Assembly: GCF_023015765.1 (NCBI RefSeq)
Contig: NZ_JALKAL010000007.1
Coordinates: 186,001 to 250,000, forward strand
Reading direction: 5' to 3'
DNA length: 64,000 nt
Source of the DNA: Ornithinimicrobium sp. F0845
GTDB lineage: Bacteria > Actinomycetota > Actinomycetes > Actinomycetales > Dermatophilaceae
Shown here: positions 28,040 to 39,131 of the stretch, in pieces
Position numbering within the stretch: position 1 is the first letter of the stretch
Layout of the letters: every line of letters starts with the position of its first letter
Notes under the pieces: model-generated
The model's database searches: none
The model's input: the letters and a program-made list of their open reading frames with translations, nothing else
Told to the model about the DNA's origin: nothing
Made by a program: the position numbers and the translations under genes

Positions 28040-28318
28040 TCAGTCCCTGGTCTCGACGAGCCCGGCGGCCTCGAGATCCGTGATCACGGTGCGCAACAGC
28101 TCGACGGCGTCGCCGGGCGGGGCGCCGTGCCGCTGCGCCAGTCGGTCGCCGAGCTCCTCCAGACCGATCCAGTCGGTCGCGAACTCCCGCAGGCTGTGCG
28201 CCAGGGCGCTGACCCGCAGCACCTGGCCGCCGACGAGGACGACGGCCTCGTCGCCGCGGACCACCTCGTCGAGCACCGTGACGGAGCGGACCCTCTTCGA
28301 GCCCAGGTCGCCGGTCAC
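28040..28318 (-). CDS. PqqD-like peptide-binding (RRE) protein
   Basis: The 92-residue protein has the PqqD wing-helix pattern: VVRGDEAVVLVGGQVLRVSALAHSLREFA, then ELGDRLAQRHG and LLRTVITDLEAAGLVE. PqqD relatives act as leader-peptide recognition elements in ribosomal peptide pathways, including lasso peptides. Here it overlaps the HprK-like gene by four bases (GTGA). No precursor peptide, radical SAM or maturation protease is visible nearby, so a peptide-modifying role is only a possibility. Confidence 0.75.
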   Translation of the reverse strand: MTGDLGSKRVRSVTVLDEVVRGDEAVVLVGGQVLRVSALAHSLREFATDWIGLEELGDRLAQRHGAPPGDAVELLRTVITDLEAAGLVETRD

Positions 28319-29214
28319 GGCACCCTCCCGCAGATCTCGTCGACGAGCGGCGCCAGGTCCTCCGCCGCGCCGTACGTGACCCGGACCGCGCCCCCCGTGC
28401 TCTCCAGCAGGTCGGCGAGCCAGGTGAGCGGGCGGTCGGTCCCCATGAACCCGGAGGTCTCGGGCGCCAGGTCGGTCAGCGCCTCGAGCGTGTCGAGCGG
28501 CGTGACCTCCGGCTCGCCCTCGCGGCCGTCCTCGCGCCGCAGCAGGACGACGCCGGCGGGCCGTGCGGGCACCGACGGCGCCACCAGCCCCAGCGCCGAC
28601 GGCGCCACCTCGTCCTTGATGCCGGCCCAGTCCGGGCGCCGGGTGGAGATCGGCTTCAGGTAGGGCGCGATCGTGCCGTCCCGGCGGATGCCGACGGTCT
28701 CGTCGCTCAGGTAGCTGCGGGCCGGCCCTAGGACCCGGCAGGCGGTCGACTTGCCGGTGCCGCCGGGCGCGACGAGGACGACCGCGGCCCCCGTGACCGG
28801 ATGGGCCAGGGCCCCCGCGTGGAGCATCAGCAGGTCACCGGTCCGGGCGTGGATCGCGGCCCGGGTCACCTCCTGGGTCAGCCGCTGGAGCAGCGAGCGC
28901 TCGTCGGTGCCCCGCAGGACCCCGTCGGGACGACCCTGGCCCCCGCCGCCCAGCTCCACCTCGACGCTGACCGGACCCTCCTCCGCCGGTGCCCCCACCG
29001 CCGGTGCCCCCACCGCCAGGGCCGCCACGGCCAGGTGCCACCGCTCGGCCACGGTCCGCGCGAACGCGCCCGCCCCCTCCCCGGAGACGACGACGTCCAC
29101 GTCCGTGTCGAGGACCCGCAGGGGCACGACGGCCGTCTCCACGGCACTGTCCGTGGCGCTCCCCACGGCGCGGTCCGCGGCTCCCTCGGCGGCGCTTTCC
29201 CAGGCGGTCTCCAC
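28315..29214 (-). CDS. HPr-kinase-like P-loop protein
   Basis: The 299-residue protein has a Walker A motif at about 149-157 (APGGTGKST), preceded by LLMLHAGALAH as in HprK-type serine kinases and the kinase homologues of lasso-peptide clusters, and followed by YLSDETVGIRRDG. The N-terminal about 130 residues are Ala-rich without clear family. The GTG at 29214 follows TAGGCT by seven bases. It is upstream of and coupled to the PqqD-like gene, and divergent from the MauE-thioredoxin gene 88 bases away with a matching promoter. Confidence 0.75.
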   Translation of the reverse strand: METAWESAAEGAADRAVGSATDSAVETAVVPLRVLDTDVDVVVSGEGAGAFARTVAERWHLAVAALAVGAPAVGAPAEEGPVSVEVELGGGGQGRPDGVLRGTDERSLLQRLTQEVTRAAIHARTGDLLMLHAGALAHPVTGAAVVLVAPGGTGKSTACRVLGPARSYLSDETVGIRRDGTIAPYLKPISTRRPDWAGIKDEVAPSALGLVAPSVPARPAGVVLLRREDGREGEPEVTPLDTLEALTDLAPETSGFMGTDRPLTWLADLLESTGGAVRVTYGAAEDLAPLVDEICGRVP

Positions 29215-29302
29215 AATCCCCAGCCTAGAGACTCGCACGTCAACGCCGGGAACAGCACCTCGACGACTACGCCTCGCGGAGGTGGCCACGTACCCTGAGG
29301 GC

Positions 29303-30454
29303 GTGGACCTGACCCCTGCCCTCACCGCCTGGCTGCTGCTGGCGGCCGTCCTGGTGGCCAGTGGCGTCGGCAAGCTGCGGCACCCGGAGGGGACCGCGGA
29401 GGCCATGATCGCCCTCAAGGTGCCCGACGCCCTCAACCGGCCCTGGCTGCTGCGCGCCCACCCGTGGGCGGAGATCGTCCTGGCCGTCCTCCTGCTCACC
29501 CTGCCCCACCCAGCCTCCCTCGGGGTGGCGGTGGTCGCACTGGCCCTCTTCACGACGTACCTGCTTCTTGTATGGCGTGTGGTCGCCTCCGGCGAGGAGG
29601 CCTCCTGCAACTGCTTCGGCAGTCTCGGGTCGGGGACCGTCGACGGGTGGACCGTCACCCGCAACGCGGTGCTCGTGGCCGTGGCCCTGGTGACCGTGGT
29701 CGACGCGGCGACCGGCGGCTCGGCCATCGCCCGGTTCGGCGACCTGGGCACCGACTGGTGGTGGGTGCTCGGGCTGGTCGTCACGGCGGCGGTGACCTAC
29801 CTCGTGGTGCGCGAGGGTGACGCCCCGGCCGCGGACGAGCTGGAGGTGATGGAGCCGGAGGAGGACTACCTGCGGCTGCCGATCCCCGACGTCCCGGTGC
29901 GCGCCCAGGAGGGTGGCGCCGAGACGTCGCTGCGCGACCTGGCCGGCGAGCGCGCGCAGGTGCTGCTGCTGCTCAACCCGGGGTGCGGGCCATGCAAGAT
30001 GATCACCGGCCGGGTGGCCGACTGGGCCAGGGAGGTGCCCGAGATCGACTTCCGGGTGCTGCACGCGATGACCCACGAGAATGCGCGCGAGCTGGTCCCG
30101 GCGTGGGACCCGTTCTACGTCCAGGAGGTCGGCGGCGCGGTCGGCAGCGTCTTCGGACAGCCGGGGCGCCCCGCGGCCATCCTGTTGGGCATGGACGGCC
30201 TGCTCGCCGGCGGACCGGTGCAGGGGCACCAGGCCGTGGAGCAGCTGGTCGCCGACCTGACCGAGCAGATCACGGCGGCACGCGAGGCCAACGCCGAGGC
30301 CGTGCGTCTCAACGAGGAGCACGCCGCCGAGGCCGAGCGGCTGGAGTCCGAGCGGGTGGCGCAGGAGTGGGCCCAGTCGGAGGAGACGACGGACGGGGCG
30401 ACTGAGGGGAGCGAGTCCGACTCGGCCTCCTCCCGGTCGGCCGGGGCGCGCTGA
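29303..30454 (+). CDS. MauE-thioredoxin fusion membrane protein
   Basis: The 383-residue protein begins with a four-helix MauE/DoxX-like membrane domain (about 5-170) bearing CNCFG at 102-106, the redox motif of MauE/VKOR-like proteins, followed by a thioredoxin-like domain with CGPC at 228-231 (LNPGCGPCKMITG). The C-terminal about 60 residues are Glu-rich coiled coil. The fusion suggests electron transfer across the membrane to or from the thioredoxin part. The GTG at 29303 is six bases after TACCCT. It is followed without gap by the DedA-like gene. Confidence 0.82.
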   Translation: MDLTPALTAWLLLAAVLVASGVGKLRHPEGTAEAMIALKVPDALNRPWLLRAHPWAEIVLAVLLLTLPHPASLGVAVVALALFTTYLLLVWRVVASGEEASCNCFGSLGSGTVDGWTVTRNAVLVAVALVTVVDAATGGSAIARFGDLGTDWWWVLGLVVTAAVTYLVVREGDAPAADELEVMEPEEDYLRLPIPDVPVRAQEGGAETSLRDLAGERAQVLLLLNPGCGPCKMITGRVADWAREVPEIDFRVLHAMTHENARELVPAWDPFYVQEVGGAVGSVFGQPGRPAAILLGMDGLLAGGPVQGHQAVEQLVADLTEQITAAREANAEAVRLNEEHAAEAERLESERVAQEWAQSEETTDGATEGSESDSASSRSAGAR

Positions 30455-30961
30455 GTGGAGGGTCTGCTCGACGGACCGTTCTGGATCGCCCTGCTCGTCC
30501 TCTTCCTCGGGGCCATGGTCCGGGGTCAGGCGACCTACTGGCTCGCCCGCGTGGTGACCGAACAGGCCCTGGCGCACACGCACCCGGTGCAGGGGTGGCG
30601 GGCCAGCGTGCACGACTGGCTGCAGGGGGAGGGACCGCAGCGGGGCCGCGCCGCGATCGAGAAGTGGGGGCTGGTGATGATCCCGCTGTGCTATCTCACG
30701 GTCGGCTTCCAGACCCTGGTGATCGCGGCGGCCGGGATGCTGCGGATCCGCTGGCCGCTGTTCACGCTCGTGCAGATCCCCGGTGCCGTGGCCTGGGGCC
30801 TGCTCTACGCCACCATCGGCTTCGCGATGTGGGGTGCGGCACTGGCGGCCATCGCCGGCTCGCCGCTCGCGCTGGCGGGACTGCTCGCCATCCTGCTGGT
30901 CGTGGTCGTGACCATGGTCCTCGCCCACCGCAGGAAGCAGGACCGGCCCACCGACGTCTGA
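30455..30961 (+). CDS. DedA/VTT-like membrane protein lacking key arginines
   Basis: The 168-residue protein has three to four membrane segments and the amphipathic layout of VTT-domain (DedA) lipid scramblases: a KWGLVMIPLCYLTVGFQTLV region followed by AAGMLRIRWPLFTLVQIPGAVAWGLLYATIGF. Family members carry arginines in the RFxPxxR position; here the equivalent is IPLCYLTVGF, so transport activity may differ. The GTG directly follows the TGA of the MauE-thioredoxin gene, so both are made together. Confidence 0.7.
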   Translation: MEGLLDGPFWIALLVLFLGAMVRGQATYWLARVVTEQALAHTHPVQGWRASVHDWLQGEGPQRGRAAIEKWGLVMIPLCYLTVGFQTLVIAAAGMLRIRWPLFTLVQIPGAVAWGLLYATIGFAMWGAALAAIAGSPLALAGLLAILLVVVVTMVLAHRRKQDRPTDV

Positions 30962-31000
30962 CAAGCGGGATGTCGGTCACGGGTGGCAGGATCGGGGGCT

Positions 31001-33414
<2,414 letters not shown>

Positions 33415-33418
<4 letters not shown>

Positions 33419-34119
33419 CCGCTCACCGTTCGCTGGTCGAGGCCGTCCGGGAGGCGCTCGCCGCAGCGGCCGACCCCGAGCGTGCGGCCGGGCAGCAGCG
33501 CTACATGAAGTCCGCGATGCCCTTCCGTGGGCTGACCAGCCCCGTGCTCAGGGCGACGCTGAAGCCGATCCTCAGCGACTCGTCATACTGGCTCGGCGAT
33601 CGGGCCACCTGGGAGGCGACCGTCCGAGCGCTGTGGGACGAGGCGACCTACCGGGAGGAGCGCTACGCCGCGCTGGCGCTCGCGGGGCACCGGCGCTATC
33701 GGGAGCACTGCGGCGTCGGCACCCTTGAGCTCTACCGCTATCTGGCAGAGACCGGTGCGTGGTGGGACCTGGTCGACGACATCGCCAGTCACCACGTGGC
33801 ACCCGTGCTGCTGCGGCACCGCGAGGCGGCGACGCCGGTGGTGCGGGCGTGGGCCGAGGACGACTCGCTGTGGGTGCGGCGGGCCGCGATCCTGTCCCAG
33901 CTGCCCGCCAAGGGCGAGACTGATCGGGCGCTCCTCGGGCACTGCCTGGAGGTTAACCTGCCGGGCAGTGAGTTCGGGTCGGAGTTCTTCATCCGCAAGG
34001 CGATCGGGTGGGCGCTGCGCGAGCTCGCCAAGACCGACCCGGAGTGGGTCCTGGACTTCGCTGCTGCCCATGAGCTCAGTCCGCTGAGCCGCCGGGAGGC
34101 CCTGAAGCACCTGGGGTAG
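33415..34119 (+). CDS. AlkD-like DNA alkylation repair protein
   Basis: The 234-residue HEAT-like all-helical protein of the AlkD/AlkC DNA glycosylase group has YMKSAMPFRGLTSPVLRA near 30, WWDLVDDIASHHVAP near 120 with the catalytic Asp region, and LWVRRAAILSQL and FFIRKAIGWALRELAKTDPEWV, the usual AlkD landmarks. AlkD removes N3/N7-alkyl and bulky cationic lesions without flipping the base. It is translationally coupled to the UvrA paralogue, pointing to joint handling of alkylated or drug-bound DNA. Confidence 0.88.
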
Positions 34120-34213
34120 GGGTGTGCTCCGGTCGTGTGCACAGGGCTCTCCGGTCGGTGGCCACCGCAGTGGCGGGGCCTTGTCGATCGCGCAAGAATT
34201 TCTGTGCCGGGTC

Positions 34214-34240
34214 TGTCGATCTGGATCCGGCCCGTTCGAC
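34214..34240 (+). promoter_or_regulatory. Candidate ECF42 promoter
   Basis: TGTCGA (34214-34219) and CGAC (34237-34240) are 17 bases apart, about 50 bases before the DGPF gene. As far as I recall, ECF42 sigma factors drive DGPF genes from promoters with a TGTCGA-type -35 and a CGA-type -10, so this fits self-contained control of the pair that follows. Confidence 0.5.
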
Positions 34241-34291
34241 CAGAGAGTGAGAGGGACCACCGAGGTCACTCCACGACCCAGGAGCAGAACG

Positions 34292-34711
34292 ATGAAGTAC
34301 ATGCTGATCATGCGCTCGACCGACGAGGCCGAAGCAGCCTTCGCGGATGTCGACTTCACCGAGGTCATGGACTCCATGGGCAGGTACAACGCTGACCTGA
34401 TCTCCGCGGGTGTCCTGGTCGCCGCCGAGGGTCTGGACGATGCCGCGAAGGGCGTGGTCGTCGACTACTCCTCGACCCCGCCCGTGGTGACCGACGGTCC
34501 CTACGGTGAGACCAAGGAACTCTTCGGCGGCTTCTGGATCCTCGACGTCGCCTCCCAGGAGGAGGCTGTCGAGTGGGCCAAGCGTGCACCCTTGGCCGGC
34601 CCGGGCACGAAGGCCGAGATCCGTCGCGTCCCGAGCATCGACGAGTTCCCTGCTGACAACAAGTGGATCCAGAAGGAGCGGGCGTGGCGGGAGTCGACCG
34701 GCCAGCTATGA
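34292..34711 (+). CDS. DGPF-domain (YCII-related) protein
   Basis: The 139-residue protein shows the signature VVTDGPYGETKELFGGFWILDV (about 70-91) and an N-terminal KYMLIMRST strand, diagnostic of the DGPF family. These proteins are the constant partners and targets of ECF42 sigma factors; biochemical activity is unknown. AGGAG lies eight bases before the ATG, so unlike most neighbours this gene has a leader. The sigma factor gene starts six bases after the stop. Confidence 0.9.
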   Translation: MKYMLIMRSTDEAEAAFADVDFTEVMDSMGRYNADLISAGVLVAAEGLDDAAKGVVVDYSSTPPVVTDGPYGETKELFGGFWILDVASQEEAVEWAKRAPLAGPGTKAEIRRVPSIDEFPADNKWIQKERAWRESTGQL

Positions 34712-34717
34712 GGGTCC

Positions 34718-36067
34718 GTGCCCCAGGAGTCTGATCCCCGAGCTGCCGTCGAGGCGGTCTGGCGCATCGAGTCAGCCCGCCTCGTCGGCGCGCTCGCCCG
34801 CGTCACCGGGGACTTCGCCCTGGCTGAGGACCTGGCCCAGGAGGCGCTCGCCGAGGCCCTCATCTCCTGGCCGCGGGACGGGGTGCCCCAATCGCCGGCC
34901 GGATGGCTGATGACAGTGGGCAAGCGACGGGCCATCGACCACTTCCGCCGGAGCTCCGCCCTCACCGACCGCTACGCCGCGCTCGCTCGCGACCTCTCCG
35001 AGGGTGAGGCGGCGGCTGGAGCGTCCAGAGGTGCGGCCGGACCGCTGGCTGGCTCCTGGGAGGGTGCGGGTCCCGGTGGCGTCGGTGCTGGCGCAAGCCA
35101 CAGCGATCTGCTGTGGGACCCGGACCGCATCGACGACGACGTCCTGGCCCTGATCTTCGTGGCCTGCCACCCGGTGCTCTCCCGGGAGTCCAGCGTGGCC
35201 CTGACACTCCGCGTGGTCGGCGGGCTCGGCAGCGAGGAGATCGCGAGGGCTTTCATGGTGCCGACCGCGACGGTCCAGGCACGCATCACCCGGGCGAAGA
35301 AGACCCTCGCGGCGGCTCAGGTCCCGTTCGAGGTTCCGGCAGAGCAGGACCGGCCCGAGCGCCTCAGCCAGGTGCTGTCCGTCATCTACCTCATCTTCAC
35401 CGAGGGATCGACCGCTACGGCTGGATCGACCCTGATGCGCACCGACCTGGCGCACGAGGCGATCCGACTGTCCCGGGTGCTCGCCCAGCTGTTGCCGCAG
35501 GAGGCCGAGGTCCACGGTCTCCTCGCCCTGCTCGAGCTGACCGCCGCACGCTTCCCGGCCAGGCTCGACCCGGAGGGGCGACCCGTGCTGCTCGACCACC
35601 AGGACCGGCGACGCTGGGACCGGTCCGCCATCCGGCGTGGGAGCGCGGCGCTCCGACGAGCGGCGACAGTGGGACGCGGTCTGGGTGCGTACGGTCTCCA
35701 GGCCGCGATCGCGGAGTGCCACACGACCTCGCCGCGTTTCGAGGACACGGACTGGGATCGGGTCGTGGTGCTGTATGAGGCGCTCGGACAACTGGCTCCC
35801 TCCCCGGTCGTGGACCTCAACCGTGCTGTGGCGGTGTCGATGGCCGAGGGACCGGCCACGGCTCTCCGCATCGTCGACCGGCTGAGGACGGACAAGACCC
35901 TCCAGGGTTCACACCTGCTCCCCACTGTGCGAGGTGAGCTGCTCACTCGCCTGGGGCGGGCCAACGAAGCGCGCGAGGAGCTGGAGGAGGCGCTGCGGCT
36001 CTGCGGCAACGAGGCGGAGCGCCAAGTCCTGAGGACCAAGTTGGACGCACTGCCGGCCAGCACCTGA
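34718..36067 (+). CDS. ECF42-type sigma factor with long C-terminal extension
   Basis: The 449-residue protein has sigma2 at about 15-80 (VTGDFALAEDLAQEALAEALISW), a Gly/Ala-rich linker (95-125), sigma4 at about 150-200 (LTLRVVGGLGSEEIARAFMVPTATVQARITRAKKTL) and a helical C-terminal extension of about 230 residues (DUF6596-like, TPR-type), the hallmark of ECF42. In this group the extension rather than an anti-sigma is thought to control activity. GTG start, six bases after the DGPF gene. Confidence 0.88.
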   Translation: MPQESDPRAAVEAVWRIESARLVGALARVTGDFALAEDLAQEALAEALISWPRDGVPQSPAGWLMTVGKRRAIDHFRRSSALTDRYAALARDLSEGEAAAGASRGAAGPLAGSWEGAGPGGVGAGASHSDLLWDPDRIDDDVLALIFVACHPVLSRESSVALTLRVVGGLGSEEIARAFMVPTATVQARITRAKKTLAAAQVPFEVPAEQDRPERLSQVLSVIYLIFTEGSTATAGSTLMRTDLAHEAIRLSRVLAQLLPQEAEVHGLLALLELTAARFPARLDPEGRPVLLDHQDRRRWDRSAIRRGSAALRRAATVGRGLGAYGLQAAIAECHTTSPRFEDTDWDRVVVLYEALGQLAPSPVVDLNRAVAVSMAEGPATALRIVDRLRTDKTLQGSHLLPTVRGELLTRLGRANEAREELEEALRLCGNEAERQVLRTKLDALPAST

Positions 36068-36139
36068 CCGAGGTTGCACCGAGAGTGCAAACGGCCCGAA
36101 GGTGGGGCAGCCACCGCTCGGCACAACGTCGCACGTCAC

Positions 36140-36189
36140 GGCAGCACCGACTGGGCAGGCACTCGAAGGCAGGCAGCACCGACTGGGCA
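36140..36189. repeat. Two-copy 32-base direct repeat, convergent gap
   Basis: GGCAGCACCGACTGGGCA occurs at 36140-36157 and 36172-36189. The 192-base gap between the ECF42 gene and the broken HNH gene otherwise holds nothing I recognise. Confidence 0.6.
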
Positions 36190-36259
36190 CTCGCGTCACA
36201 CGTGCTGCAGTGCTCGGTCACTCCCTCGGCTGTTCGGCCCCGGCCGCGCGACCCGCAGG

Positions 36260-37710
36260 TCAGGCGGCCGAAACTTCTCGATGGTCGCGGGGATAGGTCA
36301 CCCACTGCTGGCCATAGGGGTCGGTCCAGATCACGCGACCGTCCTCAAGCAGCTCGGCCCGCCAGGCGGTGGCGTGCTTGAGACGGTGATGGTGCCGACA
36401 CAGACAGATCAGGTTGCGCGCCTCGGTCGGGCCCGCGGGCCAGGGCACCACGTGGTCGATGTCGCAGCGCTCCGCGCGTCGAGAGCAGTTCGGGAAGCGG
36501 CACGTGGCATCACGCAGCCGCACGAATCGGGCAATGCCTGCCGGCGGCCGATAGCCCGTCGCGCGGGTCTCGACGGTCGTCCCGGTCTCCGGGTCGATCA
36601 GCATGCGGGTGATGGAGACCCCCAGGTCCGCGGCCATCGACAGGACCAGGGGCACGGGGATCACGCCGATCCCGGGGACCTCGACCCCCACGCCGTCAGG
36701 GTCGGAGGGGGCCAGCTGCGGCCAGTACTGCTCCCACGCCGAGCCGGCGGGTCCGGTGCAGTCAGGAGCGCGGGGGCCGCCAAAGGCCTCGGGCACGAGG
36801 TCACCCTCACCGGTCTCGGCGTCGCCGGCAGGAACCTCGGCACCGGCGTCGGTCTCCGTGGCCGTGCCGGTGACGGGAACCGCCAGCGTCAGCGCCGCCT
36901 TGATCGTGGCGTTGCCCAGGATCAGGTCCAGCAGTGCGTCGGCGCGGCACTGGTCGAGACTGCGCTCGGGGTCGTCGAGCTTGCTCTGGTGGGCGAGGGC
37001 GTCGATCGCGGCCCACGCCTGGGCCGACTCCGCCGCGGGCAGTTGCGCCATCCACTGCGTCATGCCGGGCAGGTGTGAGGCGCGCGTGCTCACGAACCGC
37101 TCAAGGCGCGCCCGGGCCGCGCGCTGCCGCACGGCGTCAGGATCGATGTCGGCGAGCTCCTTGCGGATGCGCGAACGGATCCGGCCGGGCGTCTTCGAGT
37201 GCGACCACGGGTGGATCTTCTCCTCCACCGCCGCGCAGACGTCATGACTGGCCTCGGCCAGCTCTCCGCGATCACCTGCGCGCGGAAGAGGTCAAGGTCC
37301 CCCGCGGCCAGCGCGGCCAGCGTCCGCGGCAGGTCAGCGGCCAACTTGGCCGACGTGCGCACGCGGGTCGCCGCCGGACCGTGCGACATCCCCAGCAGCG
37401 GCGCGAGGGTGTCGGAGGCGAACTCGTCGACGAAGCCCACCCCGCGGTCCACCCGCTGCAGACCGGTGTCGGTGTCCACCAGGGTCCGGGCCGCGAACTG
37501 GGCGATCCGCACGACCTGAGCAGCCTGGGCGGACCCGGCCATGATCTGCAGGCCACGGATCTGACCAACGAGGTCGGAGTCCGTCAACCACTCCCCTCCA
37601 TCGACCGCCTCGTCGAAGACCTCATGAGCGCCCCCGCTCAGCTCGGAGAGCAGCTCAGGGACGGGCAGCCGCACCGCGGCGCCGTCCTCGCTGAACCCCT
37701 CGACCATCAT
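36260..37710 (-). pseudogene. DUF222-HNH endonuclease (13E12 family), frameshifted
   Basis: The first part (37710 down to about 37265) encodes the DUF222 N-terminus up to LDLFRAQVIAE; the reading then continues in another frame with ELAEASHDVCAAVEEKIHPW and runs to the HNH motif (CRFPNCSRRAERCDIDHVVPWPAG, then LICLCRHHHRLKH). Loss of one base in CTCTCC at about 37263-37268, where CTCCTC is expected, explains the break. The HNH residues are intact. Either a true pseudogene or a sequencing error. TACGCT lies seven bases before the ATG. DUF222-HNH genes are multi-copy in actinobacteria. Confidence 0.85.
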
Positions 37711-37817
37711 GCGAACAAGCGTATGACGAGCCACCGACACTCGCCCTCAACTGTCCACAACCGGCCTAAGTCCCAGGGGTGGGTGGGCTCCTTCCGGCGC
37801 CCGCGACGCAAGCCCGG

Positions 37818-39131
37818 TCAACCGTCGCGCGCCGGCACGGCACCAAGGGTCACCACGCCGGCCGGCCCGGAGACGGTCACCACGTCCTGCAGCTCGGCCC
37901 CGTCTGCGATGGCGGGCAGCGTCTCCTCCTCCACCGCGAAGTACACGTGGTTGCGCGGCGCCCAGGGCCACCAGGCATCGCGCCACATCACGACACCTCC
38001 GTCGGACGGACCGTTCGCGTCGGACACCGAGAGGAAGACCATGCCCTCCGCGTCCACCAGCTGCGGCCAACCCTGGCCGTCCGCCGACACGACATAGGTC
38101 TCACCGAGCACCACCACCCGGCCCCCGACATCCACCGGGTCGACCTCCACTCCGGCAACGGTCGGGTCGTCGAGGTCCTGGTCGTGCCAGGCCAGCGCAT
38201 CGACGGACCACTGCACTCCCGTGGCGTCAGTGCCCGCCTCCCAGTCAAAGACCGCCAGGTCCGCCGTGGCCAGCTCACGGGTCTGCACGACCGGGCCGGC
38301 CACGACACCGTCGGGCTCGCCGTCCTCCGGGAACAGCTGACGCGCAAACACCGCCTCCTGCGGCAGCCTCGCCGCCGTGAACACGCCGCCCACGCCGACA
38401 GTGGTGTCCACCTCAAACAACGTCTCATCATCGGCAACGCCGATCATGCCCAGGTCCGGCAGTTCGAACCCGGTGAGATCGACATCGCCGTCGCGCAGCT
38501 CCACCGTCTCAGCCACCTGTCCACCCGCCGTCCAGACCCGATCACTGTCGTGGAAGACGATGTCGCGCGGCGTGTAGTCCGCGGCCCCGAGGGTGTACCA
38601 GTAGGTCAACTGGTCGCCATCGGCCTCGACCGTGCCCAGCGACGACGAGCCGTAGGTCGTGGGAGCGACCACGCTGCCCGGCTCCCCTGCCGGGGTCCGC
38701 CAGATCAGGACCGTGGCGCGCTCGCCGACGAACAGGTCGGCCCCACCGGCCATCGGCCGACCTACCACCGTCTCCTCATGACCGCTGACCACGAAGGTGG
38801 CGGACGAGCCCTCCGGTCCCTTGGTGACGGTGAGCGGAGCGACCTCGCCACCCCGGGTCACCCCGTCGAGGATCGTCACGGTCGTCGGCTCATCCACCTG
38901 CCAGGTCACGCTGGCCGGTGTGATCTCCTCGGCGCCGAGCAGCCCGCTCCCCGGCCCGACGCCCCACCAGAGGGCACCGGCGGAGGCGGCGATCGTCATA
39001 CTGCCGGCCAGGACGCGGCGGCGACGCACCCGTCGGCGCCCTGTGGCCACCACCCCCGGCACGTCCACGTCCAGGTGCGGGGTGTGCGCCGCGACCCGCT
39101 CCAGCAGCGCCGTCACATCACGATCAGACAC
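37818..39131 (-). CDS. Membrane-anchored protein paired with SigE-family sigma factor
   Basis: The 437-residue protein has about 40 cytosolic residues with an Arg-rich stretch (ATGRRRVRRRRVLAG), one membrane helix (about 43-63) and an external domain of about 370 residues without a recognised family. This layout fits an anti-sigma-like or sensor partner, but the short cytosolic part lacks the HxxxCxxC ZAS motif. It overlaps the sigma gene by eight bases, so coupling is certain. The GTG at 39131 is the only start consistent with this topology. Confidence 0.65.
   Translation of the reverse strand: MSDRDVTALLERVAAHTPHLDVDVPGVVATGRRRVRRRRVLAGSMTIAASAGALWWGVGPGSGLLGAEEITPASVTWQVDEPTTVTILDGVTRGGEVAPLTVTKGPEGSSATFVVSGHEETVVGRPMAGGADLFVGERATVLIWRTPAGEPGSVVAPTTYGSSSLGTVEADGDQLTYWYTLGAADYTPRDIVFHDSDRVWTAGGQVAETVELRDGDVDLTGFELPDLGMIGVADDETLFEVDTTVGVGGVFTAARLPQEAVFARQLFPEDGEPDGVVAGPVVQTRELATADLAVFDWEAGTDATGVQWSVDALAWHDQDLDDPTVAGVEVDPVDVGGRVVVLGETYVVSADGQGWPQLVDAEGMVFLSVSDANGPSDGGVVMWRDAWWPWAPRNHVYFAVEEETLPAIADGAELQDVVTVSGPAGVVTLGAVPARDG

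Noticed and set aside
28040-30961. Complete lasso-peptide cluster
   Set aside because: There is no precursor peptide, asparagine-synthetase-like cyclase or transglutaminase-like protease; only PqqD-like and HprK-like genes are present.
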